Shown here: one piece after another, positions 52,696 through 63,641 of the stretch
How positions within the stretch are numbered: the stretch's first letter is position 1
How the letters are laid out: every line of letters begins with the position of its first letter
NCBI RefSeq assembly: GCF_029767755.1
Contig: NZ_JARUQS010000002.1
Span: 124,808 to 188,807 of the forward strand
Direction of reading: 5' to 3'
Length of the DNA: 64,000 bases
DNA from: Thiomicrorhabdus sp. zzn3
GTDB lineage: Bacteria > Pseudomonadota > Gammaproteobacteria > Thiomicrospirales > Thiomicrospiraceae
The notes under the pieces: model-generated
The model's database searches: none
Told to the model about the DNA's origin: nothing
The model's input: the letters and a program-made list of their open reading frames with translations, nothing else
Made by a program: the position numbers and the translations under genes

Positions 52696-53805
52696 ATGAA
52701 AATCAGTCTTTCTCGTGAAAACCTGCTTAAAGTATTGCAAACCGTCGGCGGCGTGGTGGAAAAACGCCAAACCATGCCCATTCTAGGCAATGTACTATTT
52801 TACGTTTACCAGAATACCCTGACGGTCACCGCTTCCGATCTGGAAATTGAGACCCGTGCGCAAACCGAACTGGAAACCAGTGACACCGAACAGTTTGCGA
52901 TCACGCTTCCAGCGATTAAGCTGATTAACATTGTGCGTTCTTTGCCGGACGGACTGACGATCATTATGGATTTCGAAGAGTCACGCTGCACGCTATCTGC
53001 AGGGCGTTCGCGCTTTAAGCTCTCTACCCTGCCAGCCGATGATTTCCCAACCATCGACTTGAGTCAGGCAGAACTCTCTTTCTCGCTGTCGCAACATCAG
53101 TTGAAACAGTTGATTCAACACTCCAGCTTTGCGATGGCCAGCCAGGATGTCCGTTTTTACCTGAACGGCATGCTGTTTGACATCAGCAATCAGGTACTGC
53201 GTGTTGTGGCCACGGACGGTCACCGACTTTCCACCTGTTCCACCCAGTTGGCGATGGAAGGCTTGACGCCAACTCAGGCGATTCTGCCGCGCAAAGGGGT
53301 ATTGGAACTGTCTAAACTGATTGGTGACGACGACTCATTGATTCAGTTTTCTTTGGCAAAGAACTACCTGACAGTCCAATTTGAAGAGACCGTGTTCACT
53401 TGTAAGCTGGTAGACGGGCGTTTCCCGGATTACCGCCGCGTCATCCCGCAAAACAACACCCAAGTTGTACAGACCGATCGCGAACTGCTGCGTAGCCTGC
53501 TGCAACGTGCTTCTATTCTGTCAAATGACAAGTTCAAAGGGATTCGCCTCAGCCTGAACAATAACCTGTTGGCGGTCAGTGCTTCCAACAGCGAACAGGA
53601 CGAATCGCATGAAGATATGGCGATTGACTACAGCGGTCCGGAAATGGAGATCGGTTTCAATGTCAGCTATATTCTGGATGTACTGAACTCCATGCAGGAA
53701 GATTGCGTTACCGTGCAGCTGCAGGATTCCAACAGCAGTGCGCTGATCGAATCGAACTCTGACGCTTGCCAGTGTCAGCACGTCATTATGCCGATGCGCC
53801 TGTAG
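52696..53805 (+). CDS. dnaN: DNA polymerase III beta sliding clamp
   Basis: A 369-residue clamp with three repeated domains, starting MKISLSRENLLKVLQTVGGVVEKR and ending HVIMPMRL, the standard clamp terminus. It lies 18 bases after dnaA. Two CAGGCCTG palindromes follow the stop. Confidence 0.97.
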   Translation: MKISLSRENLLKVLQTVGGVVEKRQTMPILGNVLFYVYQNTLTVTASDLEIETRAQTELETSDTEQFAITLPAIKLINIVRSLPDGLTIIMDFEESRCTLSAGRSRFKLSTLPADDFPTIDLSQAELSFSLSQHQLKQLIQHSSFAMASQDVRFYLNGMLFDISNQVLRVVATDGHRLSTCSTQLAMEGLTPTQAILPRKGVLELSKLIGDDDSLIQFSLAKNYLTVQFEETVFTCKLVDGRFPDYRRVIPQNNTQVVQTDRELLRSLLQRASILSNDKFKGIRLSLNNNLLAVSASNSEQDESHEDMAIDYSGPEMEIGFNVSYILDVLNSMQEDCVTVQLQDSNSSALIESNSDACQCQHVIMPMRL

Positions 53806-53823
53806 TCCCTCACCCAAACTGAA

Positions 53824-53831
53824 CAGGCCTG
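53824..53831. repeat. CAGGCCTG palindrome, first of a close pair
   Basis: Exact octamer in TGAACAGGCCTGTTGG, 18 bases after the dnaN stop. A second copy begins 25 bases later. Confidence 0.75.
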
Positions 53832-53848
53832 TTGGGTTTAAAACTGAT

Positions 53849-53856
53849 CAGGCCTG
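53849..53856. repeat. CAGGCCTG palindrome, second of a close pair
   Basis: Exact octamer in TGATCAGGCCTGTTCA, 29 bases before the cation transporter start. With the copy at 53824 it forms a direct pair with 25-base period. Confidence 0.75.
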
Positions 53857-53885
53857 TTCAACCTATAATCCCCCGCTTCCCCTTT

Positions 53886-54779
53886 ATGAATACGCTTAGA
53901 CTGGTCAAAATCGCTTCCTATGCCTCAGTCACCGTTGCCACGGTGCTGTTGATCATTAAGGTCACCGCATGGCTGCGCACCGACTCGGTGAGTATTCTCG
54001 CTTCCCTGTTGGATTCCGGTTTGGATATTGCCGCGTCTTTAATGATCGCCGTGGCCGTGCATATTGCGCAAATCCCACCGGACAAAGAGCACCGTTTTGG
54101 CCACGGTAATGCCGAACCGTTGGCTTCCATGGCACAAAGCGTATTTATTGCCGGTTCCGCTTTCTATCTGGTTATCTATTCACTGGAACGCCTGTTTTTT
54201 CCGCAGGAGATTCAGCATGCCCAAGTAGCGGTCTGGTATATGGCGATCTCTTTGTTACTGACTTTGGGGCTGATTGCGTTTCAACGTTATGTCATCGCTA
54301 AAACCGATTCCAGCGCCATCAAGTCGGATTCACTGCACTATCTGACCGACGTGGCCACCAATATCCTGGTGATCATCAGCCTATGGTTCAGTTATATTCA
54401 GTGGCTGGATCCAATTCTGGCACTGGCAATTGCCTTGTGGATTTTCAAAAGTTCACTGCAAATTGGAAAAGAGGCCGCCAACCAGCTTTTGGACCGCGAG
54501 CTTCCGGAGGCAGAGCGCCAGCTGATTCAGCAGATCATTTTACAAACTCCGAATGTACACGGCTTTAATGACCTGCGCACCTATCGTTCCGGCCCTAACC
54601 GTTTTGTGCAGCTGGATCTGGAATTGGACGATTACCTGACTCTGAAAGAGAGCCACCGGATTGCCGAACAGGTCACCCAGGCGCTGGAAGCCCGCTTCGA
54701 CAATCTTGACGTGATTATTCACCAGGAACCGGTCAGCCTCAAAAACGACCAGCAACACCATACTTGGGGCAAAGAGTAA
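53886..54779 (+). CDS. FieF-like cation-diffusion-facilitator transporter between dnaN and recF
   Basis: A 297-residue CDF protein (ATG at 53886) with six membrane helices. Metal-site motifs are DSGLDIAAS in helix II and HYLTDVATN in helix V, the DxxxD/HxxxD pair of FieF-type Fe/Zn exporters, and HRFGHGNAEPLA follows helix II. A cytosolic domain ends HTWGKE. It separates dnaN from recF, which are adjacent in most bacteria, and ends four bases before recF. No clear ribosome-binding site precedes the ATG. Confidence 0.88.
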   Translation: MNTLRLVKIASYASVTVATVLLIIKVTAWLRTDSVSILASLLDSGLDIAASLMIAVAVHIAQIPPDKEHRFGHGNAEPLASMAQSVFIAGSAFYLVIYSLERLFFPQEIQHAQVAVWYMAISLLLTLGLIAFQRYVIAKTDSSAIKSDSLHYLTDVATNILVIISLWFSYIQWLDPILALAIALWIFKSSLQIGKEAANQLLDRELPEAERQLIQQIILQTPNVHGFNDLRTYRSGPNRFVQLDLELDDYLTLKESHRIAEQVTQALEARFDNLDVIIHQEPVSLKNDQQHHTWGKE

Positions 54780-54783
54780 TTGC

Positions 54784-55878
54784 ATGACGCGGATCAACCA
54801 GCTGCATCTGCAGCATTTTCGCAACTGCAAACAGGCGCACTGCCGCCTCGCGCCCGGGCTTAATTTGTTTGTCGGCGACAATGCCGCCGGTAAAACCTCA
54901 CTGATCGAAGGCATCTGGCTCTTGGCCACCGGGCGCTCTTTCCGTGCCAATCAGAGCCAGCAGCTTATTCAAAGAGAACAAGACCGCACCACCCTATTCT
55001 GTGAAGTCGCTTCCAGCCATGATGACCACAAAATCCACCGTTTAGGCTTGCAGAAAAGCGCTCAGCAAACCCTCATGCGGGTTGACGGTGAAACCACCCG
55101 AAACCAGAGTGATATCGCCCGTTTACTGCCGGTGCAATTGCTCACACCAGAAAGCCACCGTCTGCTGGAAGAAGGCCCAAAAGCTCGTCGCCAGTTTATG
55201 GACTGGGGCTGCTTTTACCAAACCCCGGAGTTCATTCATTTATGGCGCCAGCAACGCAAGATTCTCAAACAGCGTAATGTCGCTCTGAAAAAACGTCTCC
55301 CTAAAGCGCAAATCCAACTGTGGGATACGCAACTGGTGGAGACGTCACTGAAAATCGATGAAATCCGCCGAGATTATCTGCAGGCGCTCACCCCTTACCT
55401 GGAAACCTTCTGTGATGCGTTAATGCCCGAACTTAAAGAATCGGTAAGTTGCCACTACCGTTCCGGCTGGCCTAAAAATACGCCCGACCTGTATGCGCTG
55501 ATGGCACAGAACTTTGATAAAGACAGTCAGCTCGGTCATACCCAATACGGTTCGCATCGCGCCGATATCCGGTTTCGCTTTGGTCAGCAAGAAGCGATGC
55601 AAACCTTGTCTCGCGGCCAGCAAAAACTGTTTGTCTGTGCGTTATTGTTAGCTCAAGCGAGCCTGCATGAAAAAGTGGTACAGGAACCGGTGATTATGCT
55701 GATTGATGACCTCCCTGCTGAACTCGACGAAACGCATCGTCTAAAACTGCTGGAGCTGCTGCAGATTCTGAATATCCAGCATATTGTCACCAGCACGGCT
55801 GAATCACTCATACCGATTCTCAATCCGGAAACCACATCCGTCTGGCACATTAAACAGGGTGAATTCTCCCAAGACTAA
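54784..55878 (+). CDS. recF: DNA repair protein RecF
   Basis: A 364-residue SMC-like ATPase for loading RecA on gapped DNA. Walker A is GDNAAGKTSLIEGI (about 33), the signature motif SRGQQKLFVCALLLAQ (about 280), and Walker B IMLIDDLPAELDE. Starts MTRINQLHLQHFRN. It follows the cation transporter gene by four bases. Confidence 0.95.
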   Translation: MTRINQLHLQHFRNCKQAHCRLAPGLNLFVGDNAAGKTSLIEGIWLLATGRSFRANQSQQLIQREQDRTTLFCEVASSHDDHKIHRLGLQKSAQQTLMRVDGETTRNQSDIARLLPVQLLTPESHRLLEEGPKARRQFMDWGCFYQTPEFIHLWRQQRKILKQRNVALKKRLPKAQIQLWDTQLVETSLKIDEIRRDYLQALTPYLETFCDALMPELKESVSCHYRSGWPKNTPDLYALMAQNFDKDSQLGHTQYGSHRADIRFRFGQQEAMQTLSRGQQKLFVCALLLAQASLHEKVVQEPVIMLIDDLPAELDETHRLKLLELLQILNIQHIVTSTAESLIPILNPETTSVWHIKQGEFSQD

Positions 55879-55884
55879 TCTGAA

Positions 55885-55892
55885 CAGGCCTG
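55885..55892. repeat. CAGGCCTG palindrome, intergenic copy
   Basis: Exact octamer in TGAACAGGCCTGTTCG, six bases after the recF stop. Confidence 0.75.
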
Positions 55893-56007
55893 TTCGGGTT
55901 TCTCCGCAAGCCTCCGTCATCTCCGTCTATCTCTCACCTTAAGACTTGAGTATACTGAACGTCTGATCAAAATCACGGCGGTTTATGCCGGTTTAAAAAG
56001 GATTGTT

Positions 56008-56376
56008 ATGACAAACTCTGAACCTACATCGCCAAACTCGCCGTCGGTTTCTACCAACATCCCCATGGTTATTTACGTCCTGTATTTACTTAATCTGGCC
56101 GTGCCTTTTGCAGCACTCGTTGGCATTATTATGGCCTATGTAAACCGCAGTGACGCTGAGGCTTTTCTACCCTCCCATTACCGCTTTCAAATTCGTACGT
56201 TTTGGATTGGGTTACTTTTCGGTTTTATCGGCACCGTTCTCACGGTGATCATTATTGGCTGGTTTATGCTGCTGTTGACCGTTATCTGGCTGATTATCCG
56301 TTGCGTCATTGGCATCAGGTACCTCAATAAACAGCAGGAAATCCCTCACCCATCCAGTTGGCTGTTCGGTAACTGA
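56008..56376 (+). CDS. Small membrane protein, DUF4870-like
   Basis: A 122-residue protein with three membrane helices (VIYVLYLLNLAVPFAALVGIIMAYV, FWIGLLFGFIGTVLTVIIIGWFMLLL, VIWLIIRCVIGIRYL). The HYRFQIRTFW segment between helices is what I know from the DUF4870 group. Function unknown. AAGGA lies before the ATG. It is convergent with hsp20. Confidence 0.7.
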   Translation: MTNSEPTSPNSPSVSTNIPMVIYVLYLLNLAVPFAALVGIIMAYVNRSDAEAFLPSHYRFQIRTFWIGLLFGFIGTVLTVIIIGWFMLLLTVIWLIIRCVIGIRYLNKQQEIPHPSSWLFGN

Positions 56377-56406
56377 ACTGTGCTCTATAAAAGCCCACAT
56401 CAGAGA

Positions 56407-56433
56407 TAAAAAAAGGGCTGAAATTTCAGCCCT
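56407..56433 (-). terminator. Rho-independent terminator of hsp20
   Basis: A perfect 20-bp palindrome (AGGGCTGAAA / TTTCAGCCCT) runs into TTTTTTT on the minus strand, 40 bases after the hsp20 stop. Confidence 0.8.
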
Positions 56434-56473
56434 CCAACCAAACGACAAGATCAATACAGAAGTTTAAATTTAA

Positions 56474-56917
56474 TTATTTCACTTCTACCTGCTTGGTTCC
56501 GCCGTTACGTTCTCTTTTAGGCAGCACCACTTCCAATACCCCGTCAGCGCAACTGGCACTGACGTTTTCCGCATCCACATTATCCGGCAGGGTAAAGCTA
56601 CGCTCGAATTTACCGTAGCTGCTTTCCACCCGGTAATACTCGTCTTCTTTCACTTCCTCTTTAGTTTTACGCTCACCGGAAATCGTTAAACGGTTATCCT
56701 TGACTTCAACCTTGATATCCCCCTTTTTAACGCCGGGAAGATCCACCTCAACATGGTAGGCGTAATCCCCTTCGCGCGTATTCACAGAAGGTGTGAAACC
56801 GGCCAGGTTGGCTTCGCTTTCCAAGCTCGGCATCAGGTTGTGGAAACGGCGCTCCATCGCCTTAAACTCTTGACTCAAATCTTTAAACGGATCAAAACTT
56901 CTCAGTAACATGCTCAT
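56474..56917 (-). CDS. Small heat-shock protein (Hsp20/alpha-crystallin family)
   Basis: A 147-residue protein with a short N-terminal arm (MSMLLRSFDPFKDL) and an alpha-crystallin domain: YHVEVDLPGVKKGDIKVEV, NRLTISGERK, GKFERSFTLPDNVD and DGVLEVVLPKRE. It holds unfolding proteins. AGGAGGG precedes the ATG. The C-terminal I-x-I motif is not obvious. A sigma-32 promoter is expected upstream but I could not identify one with confidence. Confidence 0.93.
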   Translation of the reverse strand: MSMLLRSFDPFKDLSQEFKAMERRFHNLMPSLESEANLAGFTPSVNTREGDYAYHVEVDLPGVKKGDIKVEVKDNRLTISGERKTKEEVKEDEYYRVESSYGKFERSFTLPDNVDAENVSASCADGVLEVVLPKRERNGGTKQVEVK

Positions 56918-59742
<2,825 letters not shown>

Positions 59743-59778
59743 AACCCTATTCATATGAAACGTCATACAAATTTAATT

Positions 59779-59807
59779 TTGAAAAACAAGGACTTTTAGT
59801 TTCTAAT
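59779..59807 (+). promoter_or_regulatory. Sigma-70 promoter candidate for prk
   Basis: TTGAAA and TCTAAT, each one base from consensus, are separated by 17 bases. The -10 box ends 86 bases before the prk start. Confidence 0.6.
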
Positions 59808-59825
59808 ACGCAGCTATTAGTCTAA
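59796..59825. promoter_or_regulatory. Nested dyads over the prk promoter
   Basis: CTAATA / TATTAG (59803-59820, 6-base spacer) is flanked by TTAG at 59796 and CTAA at 59822, giving a symmetric TTAG-CTAATA-TATTAG-CTAA array that overlaps the -10 box. LysR-type sites such as those of CbbR have this kind of symmetry, but the match is only to the general pattern. Confidence 0.4.
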
Positions 59826-59849
59826 AGCTACTACAAATTTGAAACTTTA

Positions 59850-59871
59850 AAATGGCCAACGTCGGCCATTT
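59850..59871 (+). promoter_or_regulatory. Hairpin in the gyrB-prk gap
   Basis: An 8-bp stem AAATGGCC / GGCCATTT with a 6-base loop, followed by CTTT. It lies in the prk leader, ten bases before AGGAGA. It could act as a weak gyrB terminator or as a leader hairpin protecting the prk mRNA. Confidence 0.45.
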
Positions 59872-59893
59872 CTTTAAATTAGGAGACTGTGTT

Positions 59894-60832
59894 ATGTCAG
59901 TAGAACACCCAATTGTAACCGTAACAGGTTCCTCTGGTGCCGGTACTTCGTTTGTGAAACGTGCCGTTGAAAAAATCTTTGATCGTGAAAACCTGAATGT
60001 TGCGGTAATCGAAGGTGACAGCTACCACAAGTACAACCGTGCAGAAATGAAAGAGAAAGTGGCTGAGTCTAAAGCCAATGGTGGTCCTGTGCTGACTCAC
60101 TTCTCTGAGCACGCTAACCTATTTGATGAGTTGGAAGCGCTTTTCAAAGAGTACAAAGAAAAAGGTACTGGTAAGCGTCGTTACTACATTCACAGCGACG
60201 AAGAAGCGGCAGAACACAACGCACGCCTGGGAACGAATTTCTCTTCCGGCGAATTCACGCCTTGGGAACCGATTCCAGAAGGAACAGATGTTCTATTCTA
60301 TGAAGGTCTGCACGGCATGGTTAAGCGTAAAGACCACGGTCCAGAAGAAGGCATGCACGATGTGGCCCAATACGTTGACCTAGGTATCGGTGTTGCGCCA
60401 TCTATCAATATTGAATGGATGCAAAAAATCTACCGTGATACCTCTGAGCGTCCATATTCTGTACAGCAGGTTCGTGATGTCATTCTTGAGCGTATGCCGG
60501 ACTACATTGAAACCATCGTTCCTCAGTTCCACCGTACGCACATCAACTTCCACCGCGTTCCGTTGATTGATACGTCTGATCCATTCTCTACCATGTCTCC
60601 AGACGCACCGATGGGACCTGCGCCAGAAGATTCATTGATCATCTGCCACGTTCGTCACCAAGACATCGACCTGGAAGCGATCAAGGCACAAATCCCAGGT
60701 GCTTTCCTGCAAAATGCAGAAACACTGGTTTGCGGCGGCGAGCACATGGTACAGGCGATGGATTTGATGATGACGCCAATCATCCAAAACCTGATTGCTA
60801 AAAAACGTGCCGCATTGGCTGCTCAAGGCTAA
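59894..60832 (+). CDS. prk: Phosphoribulokinase
   Basis: A 312-residue class I (bacterial, octameric type) phosphoribulokinase, which makes ribulose-1,5-bisphosphate for RuBisCO. It has the P-loop TGSSGAGTSFVKRA at residue 11, EGDSYHKYNRAEM, the FYEGLHGM motif, and INFHRVPLIDTSDPF. The ATG at 59894 follows AGGAGA; the frame reaches upstream through the leader hairpin but without a family match. Synonymous codon use is strongly biased (CGT, GGT, GTT), a sign of high expression. No other Calvin-cycle gene is in the window. Confidence 0.96.
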   Translation: MSVEHPIVTVTGSSGAGTSFVKRAVEKIFDRENLNVAVIEGDSYHKYNRAEMKEKVAESKANGGPVLTHFSEHANLFDELEALFKEYKEKGTGKRRYYIHSDEEAAEHNARLGTNFSSGEFTPWEPIPEGTDVLFYEGLHGMVKRKDHGPEEGMHDVAQYVDLGIGVAPSINIEWMQKIYRDTSERPYSVQQVRDVILERMPDYIETIVPQFHRTHINFHRVPLIDTSDPFSTMSPDAPMGPAPEDSLIICHVRHQDIDLEAIKAQIPGAFLQNAETLVCGGEHMVQAMDLMMTPIIQNLIAKKRAALAAQG

Positions 60833-60862
60833 TCGCTACCGCCTTGACTAAAGGCTTTTGGT

Positions 60863-60892
60863 AAAAAAAACCCGCATTTAGCGGGTTTTTTT
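60863..60892. terminator. Bidirectional terminator after prk
   Basis: A long stem, A8-CCCGC / GCGGG-T7 with a 5-base loop, has a T run on either strand. It ends prk on the plus strand and the DUF389 gene on the minus strand. Confidence 0.85.
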
Positions 60893-60902
60893 ATCTCTTA
60901 AT

Positions 60903-62813
60903 TTACTCTCTTAAAATCGCCGTACTGGCTTCTAAGCGTATCGGTTCACCCAATCGCATCTCCATTTTCTGTTTAATTGCATCAATCTGCTCCGTTTTTA
61001 ATGGACGCTGAGTGATCAACTTAACAGATACTTGCATCGGCTTACCACTGCGGATTTTGACCTCGCGTACCTCAATCCCCTGATACTCCCAACCTTCAAG
61101 CGCATAGATCGCTTTTTGTTCTTTAACCATACTGGTAAAAGCGAACAATAAAGGGACGCTCACCACCGCCACAAACGCTGACGAAAGCAACAGGCCTTTT
61201 TTAGCCAAGTGAAATGGACTGAAACCCATCACCAAAAACGTCGCCGCCGCCGCCAACACAATCCCCACCAAGTTGGTTAAAAACAATAAAAACGCGCCGG
61301 AAAACACGGTCCAATCAAACCAGCCGATGCCAATCCCGGAAACCGCCAGAGGCGGCACCAGAGCAACGGCAATCGCCACCCCGGCCAAACTCTTGGCCAC
61401 TTCAGAGCGCGCATTGGCGTAAGCACCCGCAATACCGGAAATAATCGCCACCCCAAGGTCCAATAGGGTGGGACTCAATCGCGCACTGATTTCATGGTTT
61501 AGAGTATGCAAGGGCGTAATCCAAGTGAGTAAAGTACCAAACAACAACGCCAAGCCAATACCGGTAACCAGGGTGCGTCCGCTTGCCTGAATGAGATCGC
61601 CATTTTGGCGTAACACCCCCATGGATAAAGAAATAATCGGGGCCATCAGAGGGGCTAGAATCATTGCTCCGATAATCACCGGGGCAGAGTTTGCAAACAA
61701 ACCCACTGTTGCCAATAGAGTTGCCAGAACCATCAGAACCAAATAGGACTCCGAGGCTTGTGCATTCTCTTTTAGAGTGACGAAGGTCTCTTTAACCTCC
61801 TCCTGATCCGCGTGATGAATCCATGGAAGAGGGCGATTAATCAACTCATTCACCGCGCCCCCTTTCGGCAAGCCACTGACGCGAACAGACTCTTTATGTT
61901 CTTTTTCAATCCCTTTCTGTGGCATCAAAGGATTCCAGATTTGGAGGGCATTCTCATCCACTCGAATGGAAAGCCTGTCTGCTTGCATCATCTCCCCATC
62001 GATACTGTAATCCAATTGCTGGCTACCACTGATCAGCAGATATTCACTTTTGATATGTCCTAAATAATCATTAAGCGCCTTTACCTCAACCTTTTTCGGC
62101 AAAACACGCGTCAAAATAAAGTGCATTACTTCTGAAATGCTGCGCGGTGCCAAAATCACTGCGTTTAAAGTGGATTCATCCTCTAAAACCTCGCCAACAA
62201 CCCTTTTAGTAAAATCACTCCCGCTAGGACGGTAAACCACGGTAATACCCAATGCAGCCGTACTGACTGTCGTCTCTTTGGCGGTGGTCAGTTTATAAGG
62301 TAACAGACAGGTCTTGCTCAAATTAGAGGTCATGACCATCAGATGCTTAAGCTTGCTCCAAAAGCCCGCATCCACCTGCGCAGCGGGTTTCATTGTCACC
62401 GGATTGCCCAGCATCACCGATCCCAGGACCAAACGGTCATTACAGTACATCAAGTCAGCCAAAGTGGGGACTTCCGATGAGAAAATCGCCTCAATCGCTT
62501 CTTCGATTTTTTTAGCAACAAAAAAACTTCTCATGCCACGAATCAGACCGGGATGAGGCAGCAAACCAACAGACCAGGCCTGCTTAGAAGCATAAGGCAG
62601 TAAATCGTAAAGCGACTCATCGTCCAACCAGGTAATCACTCGGGAATCCGCTTCAAACGAGGGCCTATCATTACGATCATAGGCCTCAAAACGGCACGGC
62701 CGATCTTGTAACAGCGGTTTGACTTCGTTTTCAAACTGTTCTGCCTTAGCCGCATCGTAAAGCACCATCCAATCGGCCATACCTGCTTCAACCCTTTTAT
62801 TATTGTCTAGCAT
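60903..62813 (-). CDS. DUF389 membrane protein with diacylglycerol-kinase-like N-terminus
   Basis: A 636-residue protein. The first 300 residues resemble a diacylglycerol/sphingosine kinase-type domain (DWMVLYDAAKAEQFENEV, LPHPGLIRGM), though I do not see a clear kinase GGDG motif. From about residue 365 seven or more membrane helices follow with SESYLVLMVLATLLATVGLFANSAPVIIGAMILAPLMAPI, cut here by description only, the DUF389 core, ending in a cytosolic domain with KLITQRPL. Function unknown. An ATG at 62780 is an alternative start. It converges on prk. Confidence 0.75.
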   Translation of the reverse strand: MLDNNKRVEAGMADWMVLYDAAKAEQFENEVKPLLQDRPCRFEAYDRNDRPSFEADSRVITWLDDESLYDLLPYASKQAWSVGLLPHPGLIRGMRSFFVAKKIEEAIEAIFSSEVPTLADLMYCNDRLVLGSVMLGNPVTMKPAAQVDAGFWSKLKHLMVMTSNLSKTCLLPYKLTTAKETTVSTAALGITVVYRPSGSDFTKRVVGEVLEDESTLNAVILAPRSISEVMHFILTRVLPKKVEVKALNDYLGHIKSEYLLISGSQQLDYSIDGEMMQADRLSIRVDENALQIWNPLMPQKGIEKEHKESVRVSGLPKGGAVNELINRPLPWIHHADQEEVKETFVTLKENAQASESYLVLMVLATLLATVGLFANSAPVIIGAMILAPLMAPIISLSMGVLRQNGDLIQASGRTLVTGIGLALLFGTLLTWITPLHTLNHEISARLSPTLLDLGVAIISGIAGAYANARSEVAKSLAGVAIAVALVPPLAVSGIGIGWFDWTVFSGAFLLFLTNLVGIVLAAAATFLVMGFSPFHLAKKGLLLSSAFVAVVSVPLLFAFTSMVKEQKAIYALEGWEYQGIEVREVKIRSGKPMQVSVKLITQRPLKTEQIDAIKQKMEMRLGEPIRLEASTAILRE

Positions 62814-62845
62814 CAGTAAGTTTACACATTTTTAATGGCCATAAA

Positions 62846-62879
62846 CAAAAAACCCCCTGTCGTAACACAGAGGGTTTTT
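62846..62879 (-). terminator. Terminator of the outer-membrane barrel gene
   Basis: AAAAACCC-C-CTGT pairs with ACAG-A-GGGTTTTT, with one mismatch and a 6-base loop, running into TTTTTTGTTT on the minus strand 26 bases after the gene at 62905. Confidence 0.7.
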
Positions 62880-62904
62880 GCAACAAACGAAAATGAATTC
62901 GATA

Positions 62905-63597
62905 TTAGAAACGGTAAGTCACACCCGCTTGTAAAATCGGCAGGAAATTGTAGTCCCCTACATCATTTTCAATTTTATCTTCTTCAGCTTTAATATCCTC
63001 TTCCAATTCAGAAGAAACGTCATAGGTGGTGGTACCATCCGATACGGTACCAGTACCATTCAGGTTAACATCCGGAGCACCGGTAAAAATGGCGCCGATT
63101 TCCACCATCGCGCCCCATCCCTGAGCCGGAGAGTGTCCCCACCCCATGCTCAAGGTAGCGCCACTTTCCCAATCCAACTTACCCACTAAAGCCACGTCAC
63201 CGGTCACGTCATAAGTCGTATCACCAATTTCTACGGTTTGTCCAGTTGCGGAAGTTCCATTGGCGGTTAGCTTAAAGTTATTGACCGCATAACCGGCTGA
63301 CAAAAAGAAGGTACCGCCAAAAGGGTGGTAATCCAACGCCAAACGGTTAATCCCACCATCCGCTTCGACGTCATAGTCGATGTCGGTATCGCTGGTGGTT
63401 TCACTTAAATTCATGCCCGATGACAAAGCGCCGCGCACTTGCAGGACATCATTAATCGGATACGTTAATTCCAAGGTTGGACCAGAAAACAAGCCATAGT
63501 TGGCACTAACGCCGAGCCCTTCAACCGAATTGGCTTGCGCCGAATTCGCCATTGCCAACGAAGAAACAATCGCGGCCGTCATTGCGATTTTTTTCAC
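62905..63597 (-). CDS. Outer-membrane beta-barrel protein
   Basis: A 230-residue protein with a signal peptide (MTAAIVSSLAMANSAQA) and an alternating barrel pattern ending LPILQAGVTYRF, with the terminal phenylalanine of OMPs. Segments such as FFLSAGYAVNNFKL and TLSMGWGHSP are typical strands. An acidic loop (SSELEEDIKAEEDKIENDVG) is predicted near the C-terminus. I do not recognise a specific family; it is near OmpW/OmpA-barrel size. The start is GTG at 63597 with AAGGAGA upstream. Confidence 0.75.
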   Translation of the reverse strand: MKKIAMTAAIVSSLAMANSAQANSVEGLGVSANYGLFSGPTLELTYPINDVLQVRGALSSGMNLSETTSDTDIDYDVEADGGINRLALDYHPFGGTFFLSAGYAVNNFKLTANGTSATGQTVEIGDTTYDVTGDVALVGKLDWESGATLSMGWGHSPAQGWGAMVEIGAIFTGAPDVNLNGTGTVSDGTTTYDVSSELEEDIKAEEDKIENDVGDYNFLPILQAGVTYRF

Positions 63598-63641
63598 AAC
63601 TCTTCTCCTTAATAAAAAATACTTATTAGAGTTGCGGAATG

